Part shown: piece after piece, positions 33,361 to 43,135 of the stretch
Position numbering within the stretch: position 1 is the first letter of the stretch
Layout of the letters: the number at the start of each line of letters is the position of its first letter
NCBI GenBank assembly: GCA_947501615.1
Contig: CANMWK010000014.1
Location: forward strand, 1 to 52,119
From: an uncultured Tenacibaculum sp.
GTDB taxonomy: Bacteria; Bacteroidota; Bacteroidia; Flavobacteriales; Flavobacteriaceae
Direction of reading: 5' to 3'
Length of the DNA stretch: 52,119 bases
Made by a program: the position numbers and the translations under genes
The notes under the pieces: model-generated
Told to the model about the DNA's origin: nothing
The model's database searches: none
What the model saw: the letters and a program-made list of their open reading frames with translations, nothing else

Positions 33361-36213
33361 ATGAAAATGAAAAAATACTTTTTTTCATTGGCTTTTGTTG
33401 TGCTATTATCAACAAAAACCAATGCCCAACTAGCTGTTTGGGACTTTAACAACGAAACTTTAACAGCTAATTTTATTCATCCTAACATTACTGCTTCTGA
33501 AGCTACACAATCGGGACTTACTAGTACTGATAGTTTTTTTACTTGCAATGATAAAGCATGGTCTCCAAGAAGTTGGAATCAATCTACCATAATTGATTCA
33601 AACAATGATTATACTGAATATACAATTACTGCCAATGTAGGACATACAATTTCCGTTTCTGGTTTAACTTTTACTTCTAGAAGATCAAATAAAGGTCCTA
33701 AAAACTTTAGTATTCGAAGTTCAAAAGACGCTTTTTCAACAGATTTAATTGTTGGCAACAACAGCGAAACATGTACTACTAATGGCGGAAATTTCAGCTC
33801 AGCTATCACTATAAACTCAGGAGATTCAATACATTTTAGAATATACGGATACAATGCTAGTGGCTCAGGTAATATGAGGATTGATGATGTAACAATAATC
33901 GGAACAACTAGTCCAACTTCAAATGACCCTATCGTGAGTTTCGAAACCCCTTCTAGTACACAACTTGAAACAGATGCAAAGTTTAACGTATTAGTTCCAA
34001 TTTCTTTTTTAAACTATACTGAAGATGTAACAATACATGTTACTGTAGATGAAACTAGCACAGCCGAAGTTGGAGATTACAACCTAATAACTTCCTCTTT
34101 AACCTTTACTAAAAATGAAACAAAACACATCTCTTTAGACATTAATAATGATGCTGATTTTGATACCGAAACTATTGTGTTAAATATTTCAGTTTCTTCT
34201 GGTACTGCATCAACAGCAATCGATAAACACACCTTAACTATTACCGATGATGATTTACCCAACATAATGATATCGGAAATCATGTACAATAGTATTGGAG
34301 GTGACGATGAATGGATAGAAATTGTAAATGATAGTGAAATCAATGTAGATATTAGTGACTGGACTATTACCTACAATGGAAATACTTTTACTTTTCCTAC
34401 TACTATAATTAACGCTGATGAATTTATCACCATAGCTGTTGGTAGCAATGGAGATGGAACCTTTAACAATGAAGCTCCTTTTATTCCTGACTTTAATAAC
34501 ATTACTAGCGCTTCTAGTAACAACGAAGTAAAAGATATTAAAGACAACAATAATCTAACGAATTCATCAAGAACAATAGCCCTAAAAAACAAATCAAAAA
34601 CTATCATTGATGAAGTTACTTATGACAAAAACCATATCAATACGACAAACGGAGGTGGACCTAGTTACGAGATTATTAACACTAAACTAAACAATACATC
34701 TACAAGCGTTAACTGGCAAGCTAGTGTTAACTACGGAGGTTCACCTAAAAGAGCTAGTGGCGCTACATGGATTGGTTCGCAAAGCAATGACTGGGATACT
34801 ACAACAAATTGGTTACATTCATTAAAACCAAAATTTACAAGTGATGTTATAATCCCTAATACCGCAACAAACTCTCCAACAGCATCAAACCCTATCGCTG
34901 CAAATACTATCACTTTTCAATCAGACACTTCCCTTCTATTTGATGTTTTAACTGAAGGAGAAATTATTTACAACAGAGAAGTGAGCAGCAATTGGCATTT
35001 AATCACCTCACCTATTCATAATGAAACAATCGAAAACTTAATCAAAACTAATAATTTCGCAACAGGTACAGGAGATAATATTGGAATTGGCATATACAAT
35101 AACGATACAACTACTGCATGGGAATATCAAAATAATTCATCTACAGCTCGATTAGAAAATGGAATGGGAGTTGCTGTAAAATTAAATACTTCTTCAATGA
35201 CCTTTAAAGGAAAACCCCATCCCGCTACAACTAACCTTATCCCTATTAGCACTGGTCAACGAAATGATTTTAACCTCATAGGGAATATACATACTGCTTA
35301 CTTAGATTCAGATTTATTTCTAGAGAACATTTCCAATGAATCTGTTCTAGATGAAAAAACAATTTGGTTATGGGACAATAACAAATACATTACTAAAAAC
35401 AAAATTGATCCTATAAAAATCGCACCAACTCAAGGTTTCTTTATTAAAGCTAAAACAGATGGTAACATTAAACTTAACACAACAATGTTAACACATAATG
35501 ATACAAAAACATTCTTACGTAAATCCACTAAAACTTTTTTTGAATTGGCAATTGAAAACGATCAAAATAAAAGCACTACTAAAGTCTTTTATGTAGAAGG
35601 TAAAACCAAAAGTTTTGATAATGGATACGATTCTAGAATGTTTGAAGACACTACAGAAAACTTTGCTATTTATACTGAATTATTAGATGATAATGATGGT
35701 AGAAAATTAGCCATTCAAACACTACCAAATGACAATTTTGAATTGATGACTATTCCTATTGGTTTAATAGCTGATGCTAATACGGAAATTACTTTTTCTA
35801 TTCAAGACTTTCATCTTCCAACTGGAATTGAACTTTTTTTAGAAGATAGAAAAAACAATACTTTTGTTAATATTTCAAAAGAAAATCATACACTTACATT
35901 AAATAACGAGACACAAGGGGTTGGTCGATTTTATATCCATACTAAAGCTGCACAACTAAACATTAACGATATTAGTAATTCTATTTCAAATGTGAGCATT
36001 TATAAATCCGCAAAAAAAGAAATTACAATTGCAGGTTTTCAAGGAAATGCCACTATAACTACACACACTATATCAGGTAAAGAATTGATTAAAACTAATA
36101 TCAAATCAGATGGTGTAAGTAAAATAAGCCTACCAAAATTAGCTTCAGGAATCTACATTATAAAACTCAATTCTAAATTAATTCATACTACGAAAAAAAT
36201 TATACTAGAATAG
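33361..36213 (+). CDS. Secreted lamin-tail-domain protein with T9SS type A sorting signal
   Basis: This 950-residue protein has a signal peptide (to about residue 22, TNAQ), an N-terminal beta-sandwich segment (about 23-180), a Calx-beta-like segment (about 190-295, ending TITDDDLP), a lamin-tail domain (about 300-440, NIMISEIMYNSIGGDDEWIEI) and a long strand-rich region. The C terminus (about 875-950, GKELIKTN ... LASGIYIIKLNSK) is a type A sorting domain used by the type IX secretion system for surface attachment or release. Lamin-tail domains occur in secreted nucleases and adhesins, but no catalytic domain is recognised. It lies 58 bases upstream of the small peptide gene on the same strand. 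Confidence 0.82.
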   Translation: MKMKKYFFSLAFVVLLSTKTNAQLAVWDFNNETLTANFIHPNITASEATQSGLTSTDSFFTCNDKAWSPRSWNQSTIIDSNNDYTEYTITANVGHTISVSGLTFTSRRSNKGPKNFSIRSSKDAFSTDLIVGNNSETCTTNGGNFSSAITINSGDSIHFRIYGYNASGSGNMRIDDVTIIGTTSPTSNDPIVSFETPSSTQLETDAKFNVLVPISFLNYTEDVTIHVTVDETSTAEVGDYNLITSSLTFTKNETKHISLDINNDADFDTETIVLNISVSSGTASTAIDKHTLTITDDDLPNIMISEIMYNSIGGDDEWIEIVNDSEINVDISDWTITYNGNTFTFPTTIINADEFITIAVGSNGDGTFNNEAPFIPDFNNITSASSNNEVKDIKDNNNLTNSSRTIALKNKSKTIIDEVTYDKNHINTTNGGGPSYEIINTKLNNTSTSVNWQASVNYGGSPKRASGATWIGSQSNDWDTTTNWLHSLKPKFTSDVIIPNTATNSPTASNPIAANTITFQSDTSLLFDVLTEGEIIYNREVSSNWHLITSPIHNETIENLIKTNNFATGTGDNIGIGIYNNDTTTAWEYQNNSSTARLENGMGVAVKLNTSSMTFKGKPHPATTNLIPISTGQRNDFNLIGNIHTAYLDSDLFLENISNESVLDEKTIWLWDNNKYITKNKIDPIKIAPTQGFFIKAKTDGNIKLNTTMLTHNDTKTFLRKSTKTFFELAIENDQNKSTTKVFYVEGKTKSFDNGYDSRMFEDTTENFAIYTELLDDNDGRKLAIQTLPNDNFELMTIPIGLIADANTEITFSIQDFHLPTGIELFLEDRKNNTFVNISKENHTLTLNNETQGVGRFYIHTKAAQLNINDISNSISNVSIYKSAKKEITIAGFQGNATITTHTISGKELIKTNIKSDGVSKISLPKLASGIYIIKLNSKLIHTTKKIILE

Positions 36214-36271
36214 ATAAACTTCTTTATGGGATTATCCCTACTAGTAAGGCTAAAAAATATTTTAATACACT

Positions 36272-36430
36272 ATGAAAAGTAATAAAAAAATTTCAAGAAA
36301 AGAAGCTCTGAGAAAATTAGAGAGTTATGGTAAATACAGTGCAATAACCGCATTAGGCACTTTCTTAATTTTAAGTCCTAAAAAAGCACAGGCATCTTCC
36401 CCTGAACCACCAGAAAGTGGTAATTTTTAA
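36272..36430 (+). CDS. 52-residue peptide, candidate precursor of a modified peptide
   Basis: The short ORF (52 residues) has a basic N terminus (MKSNKKISRKEALRK), a hydrophobic segment (YSAITALGTFLILS) and a probable signal-peptidase site AQA, leaving SSPEPPESGNF as the mature tail. This is the layout of a leader plus Ser/Pro-rich core. It lies directly upstream of a PqqD-like/HPr-kinase-like gene and a nucleotidyltransferase gene, with a transcription hairpin between. I recall similar SRKEAL-K...KAQA-SP peptides in other Bacteroidota beside such genes, but cannot verify this here. The coding call rests on composition, leader structure and context; the function is inferred. Confidence 0.75.
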   Translation: MKSNKKISRKEALRKLESYGKYSAITALGTFLILSPKKAQASSPEPPESGNF

Positions 36431-36441
36431 ATAAATTAAAA

Positions 36442-36470
36442 TAAAACCTCAAGCACTTCTTGAGGTTTTA
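36442..36470 (+). terminator. Hairpin between peptide gene and kinase gene
   Basis: A perfect 12-bp stem (36442-36453 with 36459-36470) with loop CACTT; the right arm ends in TTTTA and then CTATTTTT. It is 11 bases after the peptide stop and 12 bases before the kinase start. It could terminate most transcripts, giving excess peptide mRNA over enzyme mRNA. Confidence 0.8.
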
Positions 36471-36482
36471 CTATTTTTACTG

Positions 36483-37616
36483 ATGATGAATACTACTTTA
36501 ATCAGAAAAGATATTGAAGACAAATCTATTGTTTGGTTTTCTGAAACCAATCAATACATAGTTTTAGAAAACAAAACTGCTGAAATAGTTAATCTTTTAC
36601 ATTCAGAGATTCCCACGCAAGAAATAAGTAAACAGCTAATGAATGAATTAAACATCCCTTCAGAACAAGCTGAGCTATTTGTATCACAAATTCAAAGAGA
36701 AATACTTATCCCTAACACCACTAAAAAAGACACTGACTTAACAAATTCACCTAAGTATACAATACCTAATTTCAATATTTCTAAATTTTATAAAATTGAA
36801 GGATTAATTTTTAAAGTAGATTATCAGTCTGAATTTGAAGAATACCTTATACATCCAAAATTTTCTCATTTAGAAACTGATGTTACCAGTAATTATGACC
36901 ATAATTTCCAAGTATTTACTAACAACGACAAGACATTTCTAATTATTAACAATAATTTCATTGGATCTTGGTTAAGAAAAAACATTCATTATTTCCAAGG
37001 TAAATTTTCAATGTATATTGTACAATATATACATAATAAACCTGAAGATAATTGGATGGGGATTTTTCATGCTTCTGGGCTGGGAAATACCAAAAAGTCA
37101 TTACTTCTTCTTGGTGATTCTGGTAATGGAAAAAGTACATCTCTTGCTATTCTTCAGGCAAATGGCTTTACATGTTTAGCTGATGACTTTGTTCCTGTAG
37201 ATATCGAGAAACAACATGTTTATACATTTCCATCAGCAATTTCTATCAAAAAAAACAGTCTTGAAACATTGCTCCCAATGTATCCTGAATTAGAACATAC
37301 TGCTGAGTTCAATTTTAAAAGATTAAATAAAATTGTACGATATCTTCCTCCAAACACAACTAAAGCTGTTAAACATTTACCTTGTAATGATCTTATTTTT
37401 ATCAAATATGAAAAAAACAGTGAATTAATTTTTAATTCAATTTCAAACATTACTGCTTTTCAACAATTAATTCCTGATTCATGGATTTCAAATACACCTG
37501 AAAATGTTCATGTTTTTTTAGATTGGTTTTCAAGAGTAAATTGTTATCAATTAACATATTCAAATAACACAAAAATGGTTGAGACTATTAAAAACATTTT
37601 AAATAATGACATATAA
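36483..37616 (+). CDS. PqqD-like domain fused to an HPr-kinase-like domain
   Basis: This protein of 377 residues starts at ATG 36483 or, equally plausible, 36486. Residues about 1-80 resemble PqqD/RiPP recognition elements (VWFSETNQYIVLENKTAEIVNLL, then helices). The second half resembles HPr kinase: P-loop GDSGNGKS (211-218) after LLLL, and LADDFVPVD as the second acidic motif. HPrK homologues next to peptide genes phosphorylate the precursor at a C-terminal serine in known lasso systems (paeninodin). The same is inferred here for the 52-residue peptide. There is no signal peptide, so it is cytoplasmic. It overlaps the nucleotidyltransferase gene by 11 bases. Confidence 0.82.
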   Translation: MMNTTLIRKDIEDKSIVWFSETNQYIVLENKTAEIVNLLHSEIPTQEISKQLMNELNIPSEQAELFVSQIQREILIPNTTKKDTDLTNSPKYTIPNFNISKFYKIEGLIFKVDYQSEFEEYLIHPKFSHLETDVTSNYDHNFQVFTNNDKTFLIINNNFIGSWLRKNIHYFQGKFSMYIVQYIHNKPEDNWMGIFHASGLGNTKKSLLLLGDSGNGKSTSLAILQANGFTCLADDFVPVDIEKQHVYTFPSAISIKKNSLETLLPMYPELEHTAEFNFKRLNKIVRYLPPNTTKAVKHLPCNDLIFIKYEKNSELIFNSISNITAFQQLIPDSWISNTPENVHVFLDWFSRVNCYQLTYSNNTKMVETIKNILNNDI

Positions 37617-38664
37617 AGAAACATTATTTTTTATTGGTAAAAGCTTAACTATAAACCATGAACAACACAATAAAAAGATCGTAGAAGATCTTTTAAAACA
37701 AAATGTTATTCATTGGGATAATGTAGTAAAAGTAAGTACCGAACATTATGTTTTCCCTGCGTTATATTGCAACTATAAAAAAGCTGATTTTTTACAATAT
37801 CTACCAACAGATTTGGTAGCATATATGGAACATATAACGGATTTAAATAGAGATAGAAACCAACAAATTATAGAACAAGCCAAAGAAATTAATGAATTAT
37901 TACGCTCACATGACATTACACCTATTTTTTTAAAGGGAACAGGAAATTTGCTTGAAGGTTTATATGATGATGTAGCAGAGCGAATGGTTGGAGATATTGA
38001 TTTTTTGGTTGAAAAAAAGAATTTTCTTTATAGTGCAGATTTTCTACAAAAAAACGAATATCATAATTTTAAAAAAACTAAAGAAATATTTCCTGAGCAT
38101 CGACATTATCATCGACTAGTTAAGAAAGGGAGAATCGCCAGTGTAGAAATACATAGAGAAGTAGTAAAACAAGAATTTTCTAAATATTTTAATCAAACCA
38201 AAAATATTAAAACCAAAATAATCAACAATACCTCTTTTCTATCATATAATGATCAACTTATACTTTCTATTATCGCCAAACAAATAAATGACAATGGTCA
38301 ATGCTTTAATAATATTTCACTGCGAAATGCTTATGATGTTTTCTTATTAAGTCAAAAAGTAAATTCAAAAAAAAGTATAGAAAACCTAAATAAAAAGCTT
38401 CAAATTCCTCTAAATAATTTTTTATCTACAACTAAACTTGTTTTCAATTCTAAACAAATCAACTCTGTTGAAAATAAAGAATCAGCAAAATATTTAAAAA
38501 CATTTTCTTTATTAATTAACAATAAAAATAAAAGAGAAAAGCACAATAAAAAATGTAAGCAAAGAATTTTTATAATTACTCGATTAAAAATAATCTTTAA
38601 AGCTCTTTACAAAAAAGAATATTTTTTATGGTTAGTAAAAAGAATAATTAGGGGAAGAGAATGA
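37606..38664 (+). CDS. Nucleotidyltransferase family protein (NTP_transf_5-like)
   Basis: This 352-residue protein has an N-terminal helical region and a core with FLKGTGNLL (about 108-115) and the metal-binding motif MVGDIDFLVE (D130, D132), characteristic of the PF14907-type nucleotidyltransferases. A HYHRLVKKG segment follows (about 167-175), and a basic helical C terminus. Members of this family accompany HPrK-like kinases in lasso and other peptide clusters; their reaction is not well defined. Its start overlaps the kinase gene by 11 bases, so the two are translationally coupled. Transfer of a nucleotide or nucleotide-derived group to the peptide is a possibility only. Confidence 0.82.
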   Translation: MTYKETLFFIGKSLTINHEQHNKKIVEDLLKQNVIHWDNVVKVSTEHYVFPALYCNYKKADFLQYLPTDLVAYMEHITDLNRDRNQQIIEQAKEINELLRSHDITPIFLKGTGNLLEGLYDDVAERMVGDIDFLVEKKNFLYSADFLQKNEYHNFKKTKEIFPEHRHYHRLVKKGRIASVEIHREVVKQEFSKYFNQTKNIKTKIINNTSFLSYNDQLILSIIAKQINDNGQCFNNISLRNAYDVFLLSQKVNSKKSIENLNKKLQIPLNNFLSTTKLVFNSKQINSVENKESAKYLKTFSLLINNKNKREKHNKKCKQRIFIITRLKIIFKALYKKEYFLWLVKRIIRGRE

Positions 38665-38767
38665 ACTACCTCGATATAAGAATACGAGGCATCCAATTGA
38701 AAACCTTATAACTTTCGATACAAGTATCGGGGAATTAAACCCTTGGCTATCGCCCTGCGATTAAATC
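38665..38767. repeat. Dispersed structured repeat, copy A
   Basis: This region between the nucleotidyltransferase stop and the mpl stop contains three hairpins (CCTCG/CGAGG 38669-38689, CGATA/TATCG near 38717-38730, ATCGC/GCGAT near 38749-38762). A 51-base core starting near 38700 is about 73 percent identical, without gaps, to copy B at 46442-46492. Most differences are transitions. It may also act as a terminator for the two convergent genes. Confidence 0.6.
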
Positions 38768-40113
38768 AAAGCTTTAACTTCTTCAAAATTTAACCCACCA
38801 TAGTTTCCTGAACTCATTAACAATACCACAGAATTTTGTAAATTTTTAGAAAACAGAAAATCTTTAAAAGCATTAGCATCAGTATAAATGATTAAATCTT
38901 CTCGTTGAAAAGCTTCAGCAATTTTCGCTTCTCTTATTACATCTAATTGTTTAATTTTTAAAGCTTCTGGTGAATAAAAAACAATTGCTTCATCTGCTTT
39001 ATCTAAGGCATTTCTATACTCTGATAAAAAATTAACATTTAAACTACTATAAGTGTGTAACTCTAGACATGCTACTAATTTCTTATCGCTAAATTGTTCT
39101 TTAACAGCTTCTGTTGTCGCTTTTACTTTTGACGGCGAATGTGCAAAGTCTTTAAATATAACCGAAGAATCAGAACTAGCTACTTTTTCTAATCGTTTAC
39201 TTGCGCCTTTGAAAGACATTATCGCTTCATAGAAATCATCTTCATCTACTCCCATGTGCTGACAAATCCATTTTGCTCCTGCAATGTTTTGCAAATTATG
39301 ATTTCCAAAGACTTCTAATGGTAAATCCCCCTCAACAGTTTTTAAATAAGTAATCCCATCTTCAATGAAATATTCAGGAATAGTATAAGGATATTTTTTA
39401 ATAGAATTAGTAGAGTTTTCAACGACTGTTTTTACCTGTTGGTCTTCATCATTATAAACCATAATACCACCATTAATTAATGAGTCCGTGAAAATTTGAA
39501 ATTGATCTACATAATTTTCAAATGTTGGAAATACATTAATGTGATCCCAAGCAATACCACTCAATAATGCTATATTGGGTTTATACAAGTGAAACTTAGG
39601 TCTTCTATCTATTGGAGAACTTAAATATTCATCTCCTTCTAAAACAATAAAATCGTTTTCTTCTGTTAAATGCACCATAGTATCAAAACCTTCCAACTGT
39701 GCTCCTACCATATAATCTACAGCTTTATCATGGTAGTTCAATACATGAAGAATCATGGCTGTTATTGTTGTTTTCCCATGTGAACCTCCTATAACAACTC
39801 TTGTTTTATGCTTTGATTGTTCGTATAAAAATTCTGGATAAGAGAAAATCTTAATTCCTAATTCTTGAGCTTTTAGTAACTCAACATTATCTTCTTTGGC
39901 ATGCATCCCTAAAATTATAGCATCTAAATCTGAAGTTATTTTTTCTGGAAACCATCCAAAGTGTTCAGGTAATAATCCTTTACGCTCTAATCTGGATTTA
40001 GAAGGGTCGTGAATTATATCATCACTCCCTGTGATTTTATATCCTTTAGCATGTAATGCCAAAGCTATGTTATGCATAGCACTTCCTCCTATAGCTATAA
40101 AATGTATTCTCAT
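38761..40113 (-). CDS. mpl: Mpl-type murein tripeptide ligase
   Basis: This 450-residue Mur ligase-family enzyme has an N-terminal Rossmann domain (IHFIAIGGSAMHNIA), a P-loop GGSHGKTT (109-116), central-domain ligands LEGDEYLSS and WDHINVFP, and a C-terminal domain with FAHSPSKV. This fits Mpl, which joins the recycled tripeptide L-Ala-gamma-D-Glu-meso-DAP to UDP-MurNAc. MurC would be somewhat longer with different motifs. The gene stands alone on the minus strand, and its stop codon lies in the end of repeat copy A. It is unrelated to the upstream peptide cassette. Confidence 0.9.
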   Translation of the reverse strand: MRIHFIAIGGSAMHNIALALHAKGYKITGSDDIIHDPSKSRLERKGLLPEHFGWFPEKITSDLDAIILGMHAKEDNVELLKAQELGIKIFSYPEFLYEQSKHKTRVVIGGSHGKTTITAMILHVLNYHDKAVDYMVGAQLEGFDTMVHLTEENDFIVLEGDEYLSSPIDRRPKFHLYKPNIALLSGIAWDHINVFPTFENYVDQFQIFTDSLINGGIMVYNDEDQQVKTVVENSTNSIKKYPYTIPEYFIEDGITYLKTVEGDLPLEVFGNHNLQNIAGAKWICQHMGVDEDDFYEAIMSFKGASKRLEKVASSDSSVIFKDFAHSPSKVKATTEAVKEQFSDKKLVACLELHTYSSLNVNFLSEYRNALDKADEAIVFYSPEALKIKQLDVIREAKIAEAFQREDLIIYTDANAFKDFLFSKNLQNSVVLLMSSGNYGGLNFEEVKALI

Positions 40114-40193
40114 TTATGGTTGTATAATATTCCGTAAAAATAGCTAATCTAAATGGCAAAAGTTAAATTAAATATACTTATCATAAAATATAG

Positions 40194-40201
40194 TAGATTT
40201 G
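40194..40201 (+). promoter_or_regulatory. -7 box for the T9SS type B operon
   Basis: TAGATTTG fits TAnnTTTG, 30 bases before the ATG at 40232. The -33 is not clear. Confidence 0.45.
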
Positions 40202-40231
40202 TGACCTGAAATCAGATACATTGCTTTCAAA

Positions 40232-43126
40232 ATGAAAAACAAAACAACAATTAGGGTTTTAATAGGATTGTTATTCTCTTTATCCTTTAATTACTCATTT
40301 TCACAATGTGCTGGAAGTGATAACTCAGTAACCATATGTAACAAAGAACTAGATACGAATTACCAAACCTTTAACCTTTTCGATCAACTAAGCGGAAGCC
40401 CAGTCATAGGAGGTACTTGGTCTAGTGAAAATCCTGCAAATAGATTTGCTTTAAACACTACTACTGGAGCTATAAACTTGTGGAGTATTAATCGATTTGG
40501 AGAACATAAATTCACATATACTAATACGGCATGTGGCGAAAGCGCTACCATAACAATTTTTTTAGGAGGTTATCCTGGTGAAGATAATATAGATGGAGGG
40601 GCTAATGCTTGTAGTAATGATACTGCTGTAGATTTATTTACTTTCTTAGATAATGACCTTACTAGTTTAAGTTCTGATATAAATGGAGTTTGGAATGTTA
40701 TCTCTGGTGCTCCTACTAGTGTTCTTAGCGGTAGTATATTCAATGCAGAACAAGCAGGTGTTGGACGTCATACATTAACCTACACTGTCGACAATGTAAG
40801 CACTTGTACTTCAAGAATGGCTACAGTTATTTTGGAAGTACATAGAGCAGCTGAACCTGGTATTGCTTCAGATATTATCATATGTGATACTGATGATTTG
40901 GGACCATATTCGAATATTAATTTATTTGATTTTATAATTGGAAATGATAGTGATGGAATATGGATAGACGATAACGCTACTGGACAAATAACATCTTTAA
41001 CAGATCATACCATAGACATTGAGCAAATTTTTGATGACTTTGGTTCAGGAAGATATTCATTTACATATAAAGTATTCCCAAGTCATGGTGTTTGTGCTGA
41101 AGAAAGCAGTACTGTCACTGTTTTTTTACCCAGTATCGCTGGAGAATTCTCTGTTAAAGATCAATGTTTAGGTTCTCAAACAACTGTAGAAATAACACAT
41201 CTTGGTACTCCAGAAGCAATAATGCAATATGACATTGATTATGAAATTATAAATTCGGATACAAATGCATTTGTATACGCTGGTACTGAACAAAATATTG
41301 ATTTTTCTTTCTTTGATGATACTACTGATGAACAAAAATTAAATATTCATAACTTCATCATTCCAACAACATTACCACCTGGGAATTACACAATTAGAAC
41401 AACGTCTATATACAATGTAGAAGAATTAATCTGTGAGACTTATAAAATTCAAGAATTTAACTTCACTATCTTTAATGCTAAAGTTTCTGTAGAAGATATT
41501 TGCTTCAATACAAATATAATAGATGTAGATATTACTGACTTATCTGATAACAATGGTAATTTGTCTAATAGTACACATAATATAGATTATGTTATTACTA
41601 ATACTGTGAACTCAGATATGCTGGAAGCTACAAATGTAAGTGTTACTTTTACAGATGGAAAAGCATCAATTCCTGTAGATTTTTCTTCATTACCAACTCA
41701 AATAGGAAATTTCACTATTAAAATGACTTCTTCTACTGCTGTAGGTTTAAACTGTGTTGAAGATGACTTTACAATAAAAAGGGTTCCAGAAGATATTAAA
41801 TTGGATTTACAAATAGATAATGTTTGTAATGCTACTGATATGAAAATTTTGATAGATGCTCCTCAATTAAGCAGTGGAGAATATACCATTTCTTATGAGG
41901 TTACAGAATTAAATAGTAGTACTACAATTATTGATAATAGTATTGTTTTTAATGGTGGTAATGCTAATTTTAATGTAGATATTTCAACATTAGGACAAGG
42001 GAATTACACTGTGGTACTCAAGAGTACTCAAAACGATACAGATCCCTGTAGAACAAAGTTTAACTTTGAGTTAAATGATGCCTTTTCTATTAATGGAATT
42101 CCTTCTCCTCCTACACTAAACGCAAATCAAACATTTTGTTTATCCGACTTTTTCCCTAACCAACCAACTATAGCTGACATTGTAGTTGATAGCGGAAATA
42201 ACCTTACATGGTATGAAAATTTAACAGCAACAACGCCTTTAGCTAGTACCACTAATTTAGAAGATGGTAAAACCTACTTTGTTACTGCTAGTGATCCTGC
42301 AAATAGTTGTGAAAGTTCTAATAGAGCTGTTGTTACCATAAAACTAATTACTACCAACATAATTAATTCAAGTAATACTACACCAACTTTTTGTAATTCT
42401 GATGCTGTTACTTTAGCAGACTTAGAAGCCAGTACCAACACAGGAAACATAGTATGGTACGATGCTTCAACTGGAGGAAACACCTTAGATCTGTCTACAA
42501 TATTAGAACATGGAAAAAGTTATTTTGCTGTAGAAAAAATAGATGAATGTGAACACCATGAAAGATTAGAGTTTGTTCCTGCAGTAATTTCTCCTCCTAA
42601 ACCTGAGTTCACAGGAAATACACAACGATGTAAATTAGACAATCTTACATTAGCAGATATTAGTTCAGATATTACAAGTGTTACTGGTTTCGAATTACTA
42701 TGGTATGATAGTGATGAAAATGAATTAAGTGAAAGCGATAATATTGAAGAAGGTGTAATGTATTTTGCAGTTTATGCAGATCCTACAACAAACTGTGAAG
42801 GCGAAAAAACTGCAATAACATTCGACTTATCCAACTGTAATCCTGAAAATTATGATTTCTTCATCCCAGATGGTTTTTCTCCGAATAACGATAACACAAA
42901 TGACGAGTATTATATTCCTTTTATAGAATTTTTCTATCCAGATTACGAACTAGAAATTTTTAATCGATATGGTCAATCTTTATTTAAGGGCAATGCAGAT
43001 CGCCCTAAATGGAACGGACAAAATAGTTCAGGAACAGCAGTTACAAGTGGTGTTTATTTTTATGTTTTAAAATTCAACAAGGATAATTTAACACCGAAAC
43101 AAGGAAGAATTTATTTAAGTAAATAA
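40232..43126 (+). CDS. Secreted multi-domain adhesin with T9SS type B sorting domain
   Basis: This 964-residue protein has a signal peptide (to about residue 25, SFSQ) and many Ig-like/beta-sandwich repeats with cysteine pairs (for example TICN, ACSND). The last approximately 90 residues (FIPDGFSPNNDNTNDEYYIP ... FNRYGQSLFKG ... PKQGRIYLSK) are the gliding-motility-associated type B sorting domain. Such proteins are exported by the type IX secretion system and often need a dedicated PorP/SprF partner, which is the next gene (9-base gap). A role in surface adhesion is likely from composition. Confidence 0.9.
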   Translation: MKNKTTIRVLIGLLFSLSFNYSFSQCAGSDNSVTICNKELDTNYQTFNLFDQLSGSPVIGGTWSSENPANRFALNTTTGAINLWSINRFGEHKFTYTNTACGESATITIFLGGYPGEDNIDGGANACSNDTAVDLFTFLDNDLTSLSSDINGVWNVISGAPTSVLSGSIFNAEQAGVGRHTLTYTVDNVSTCTSRMATVILEVHRAAEPGIASDIIICDTDDLGPYSNINLFDFIIGNDSDGIWIDDNATGQITSLTDHTIDIEQIFDDFGSGRYSFTYKVFPSHGVCAEESSTVTVFLPSIAGEFSVKDQCLGSQTTVEITHLGTPEAIMQYDIDYEIINSDTNAFVYAGTEQNIDFSFFDDTTDEQKLNIHNFIIPTTLPPGNYTIRTTSIYNVEELICETYKIQEFNFTIFNAKVSVEDICFNTNIIDVDITDLSDNNGNLSNSTHNIDYVITNTVNSDMLEATNVSVTFTDGKASIPVDFSSLPTQIGNFTIKMTSSTAVGLNCVEDDFTIKRVPEDIKLDLQIDNVCNATDMKILIDAPQLSSGEYTISYEVTELNSSTTIIDNSIVFNGGNANFNVDISTLGQGNYTVVLKSTQNDTDPCRTKFNFELNDAFSINGIPSPPTLNANQTFCLSDFFPNQPTIADIVVDSGNNLTWYENLTATTPLASTTNLEDGKTYFVTASDPANSCESSNRAVVTIKLITTNIINSSNTTPTFCNSDAVTLADLEASTNTGNIVWYDASTGGNTLDLSTILEHGKSYFAVEKIDECEHHERLEFVPAVISPPKPEFTGNTQRCKLDNLTLADISSDITSVTGFELLWYDSDENELSESDNIEEGVMYFAVYADPTTNCEGEKTAITFDLSNCNPENYDFFIPDGFSPNNDNTNDEYYIPFIEFFYPDYELEIFNRYGQSLFKGNADRPKWNGQNSSGTAVTSGVYFYVLKFNKDNLTPKQGRIYLSK

Positions 43127-43135
43127 AAATAGCGC

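Noticed and set aside
36272..38664. A complete lasso-peptide cluster
   Set aside because: The kinase and nucleotidyltransferase fit, but no asparagine-synthetase-like cyclase, B2-type protease or exporter is present within the window.
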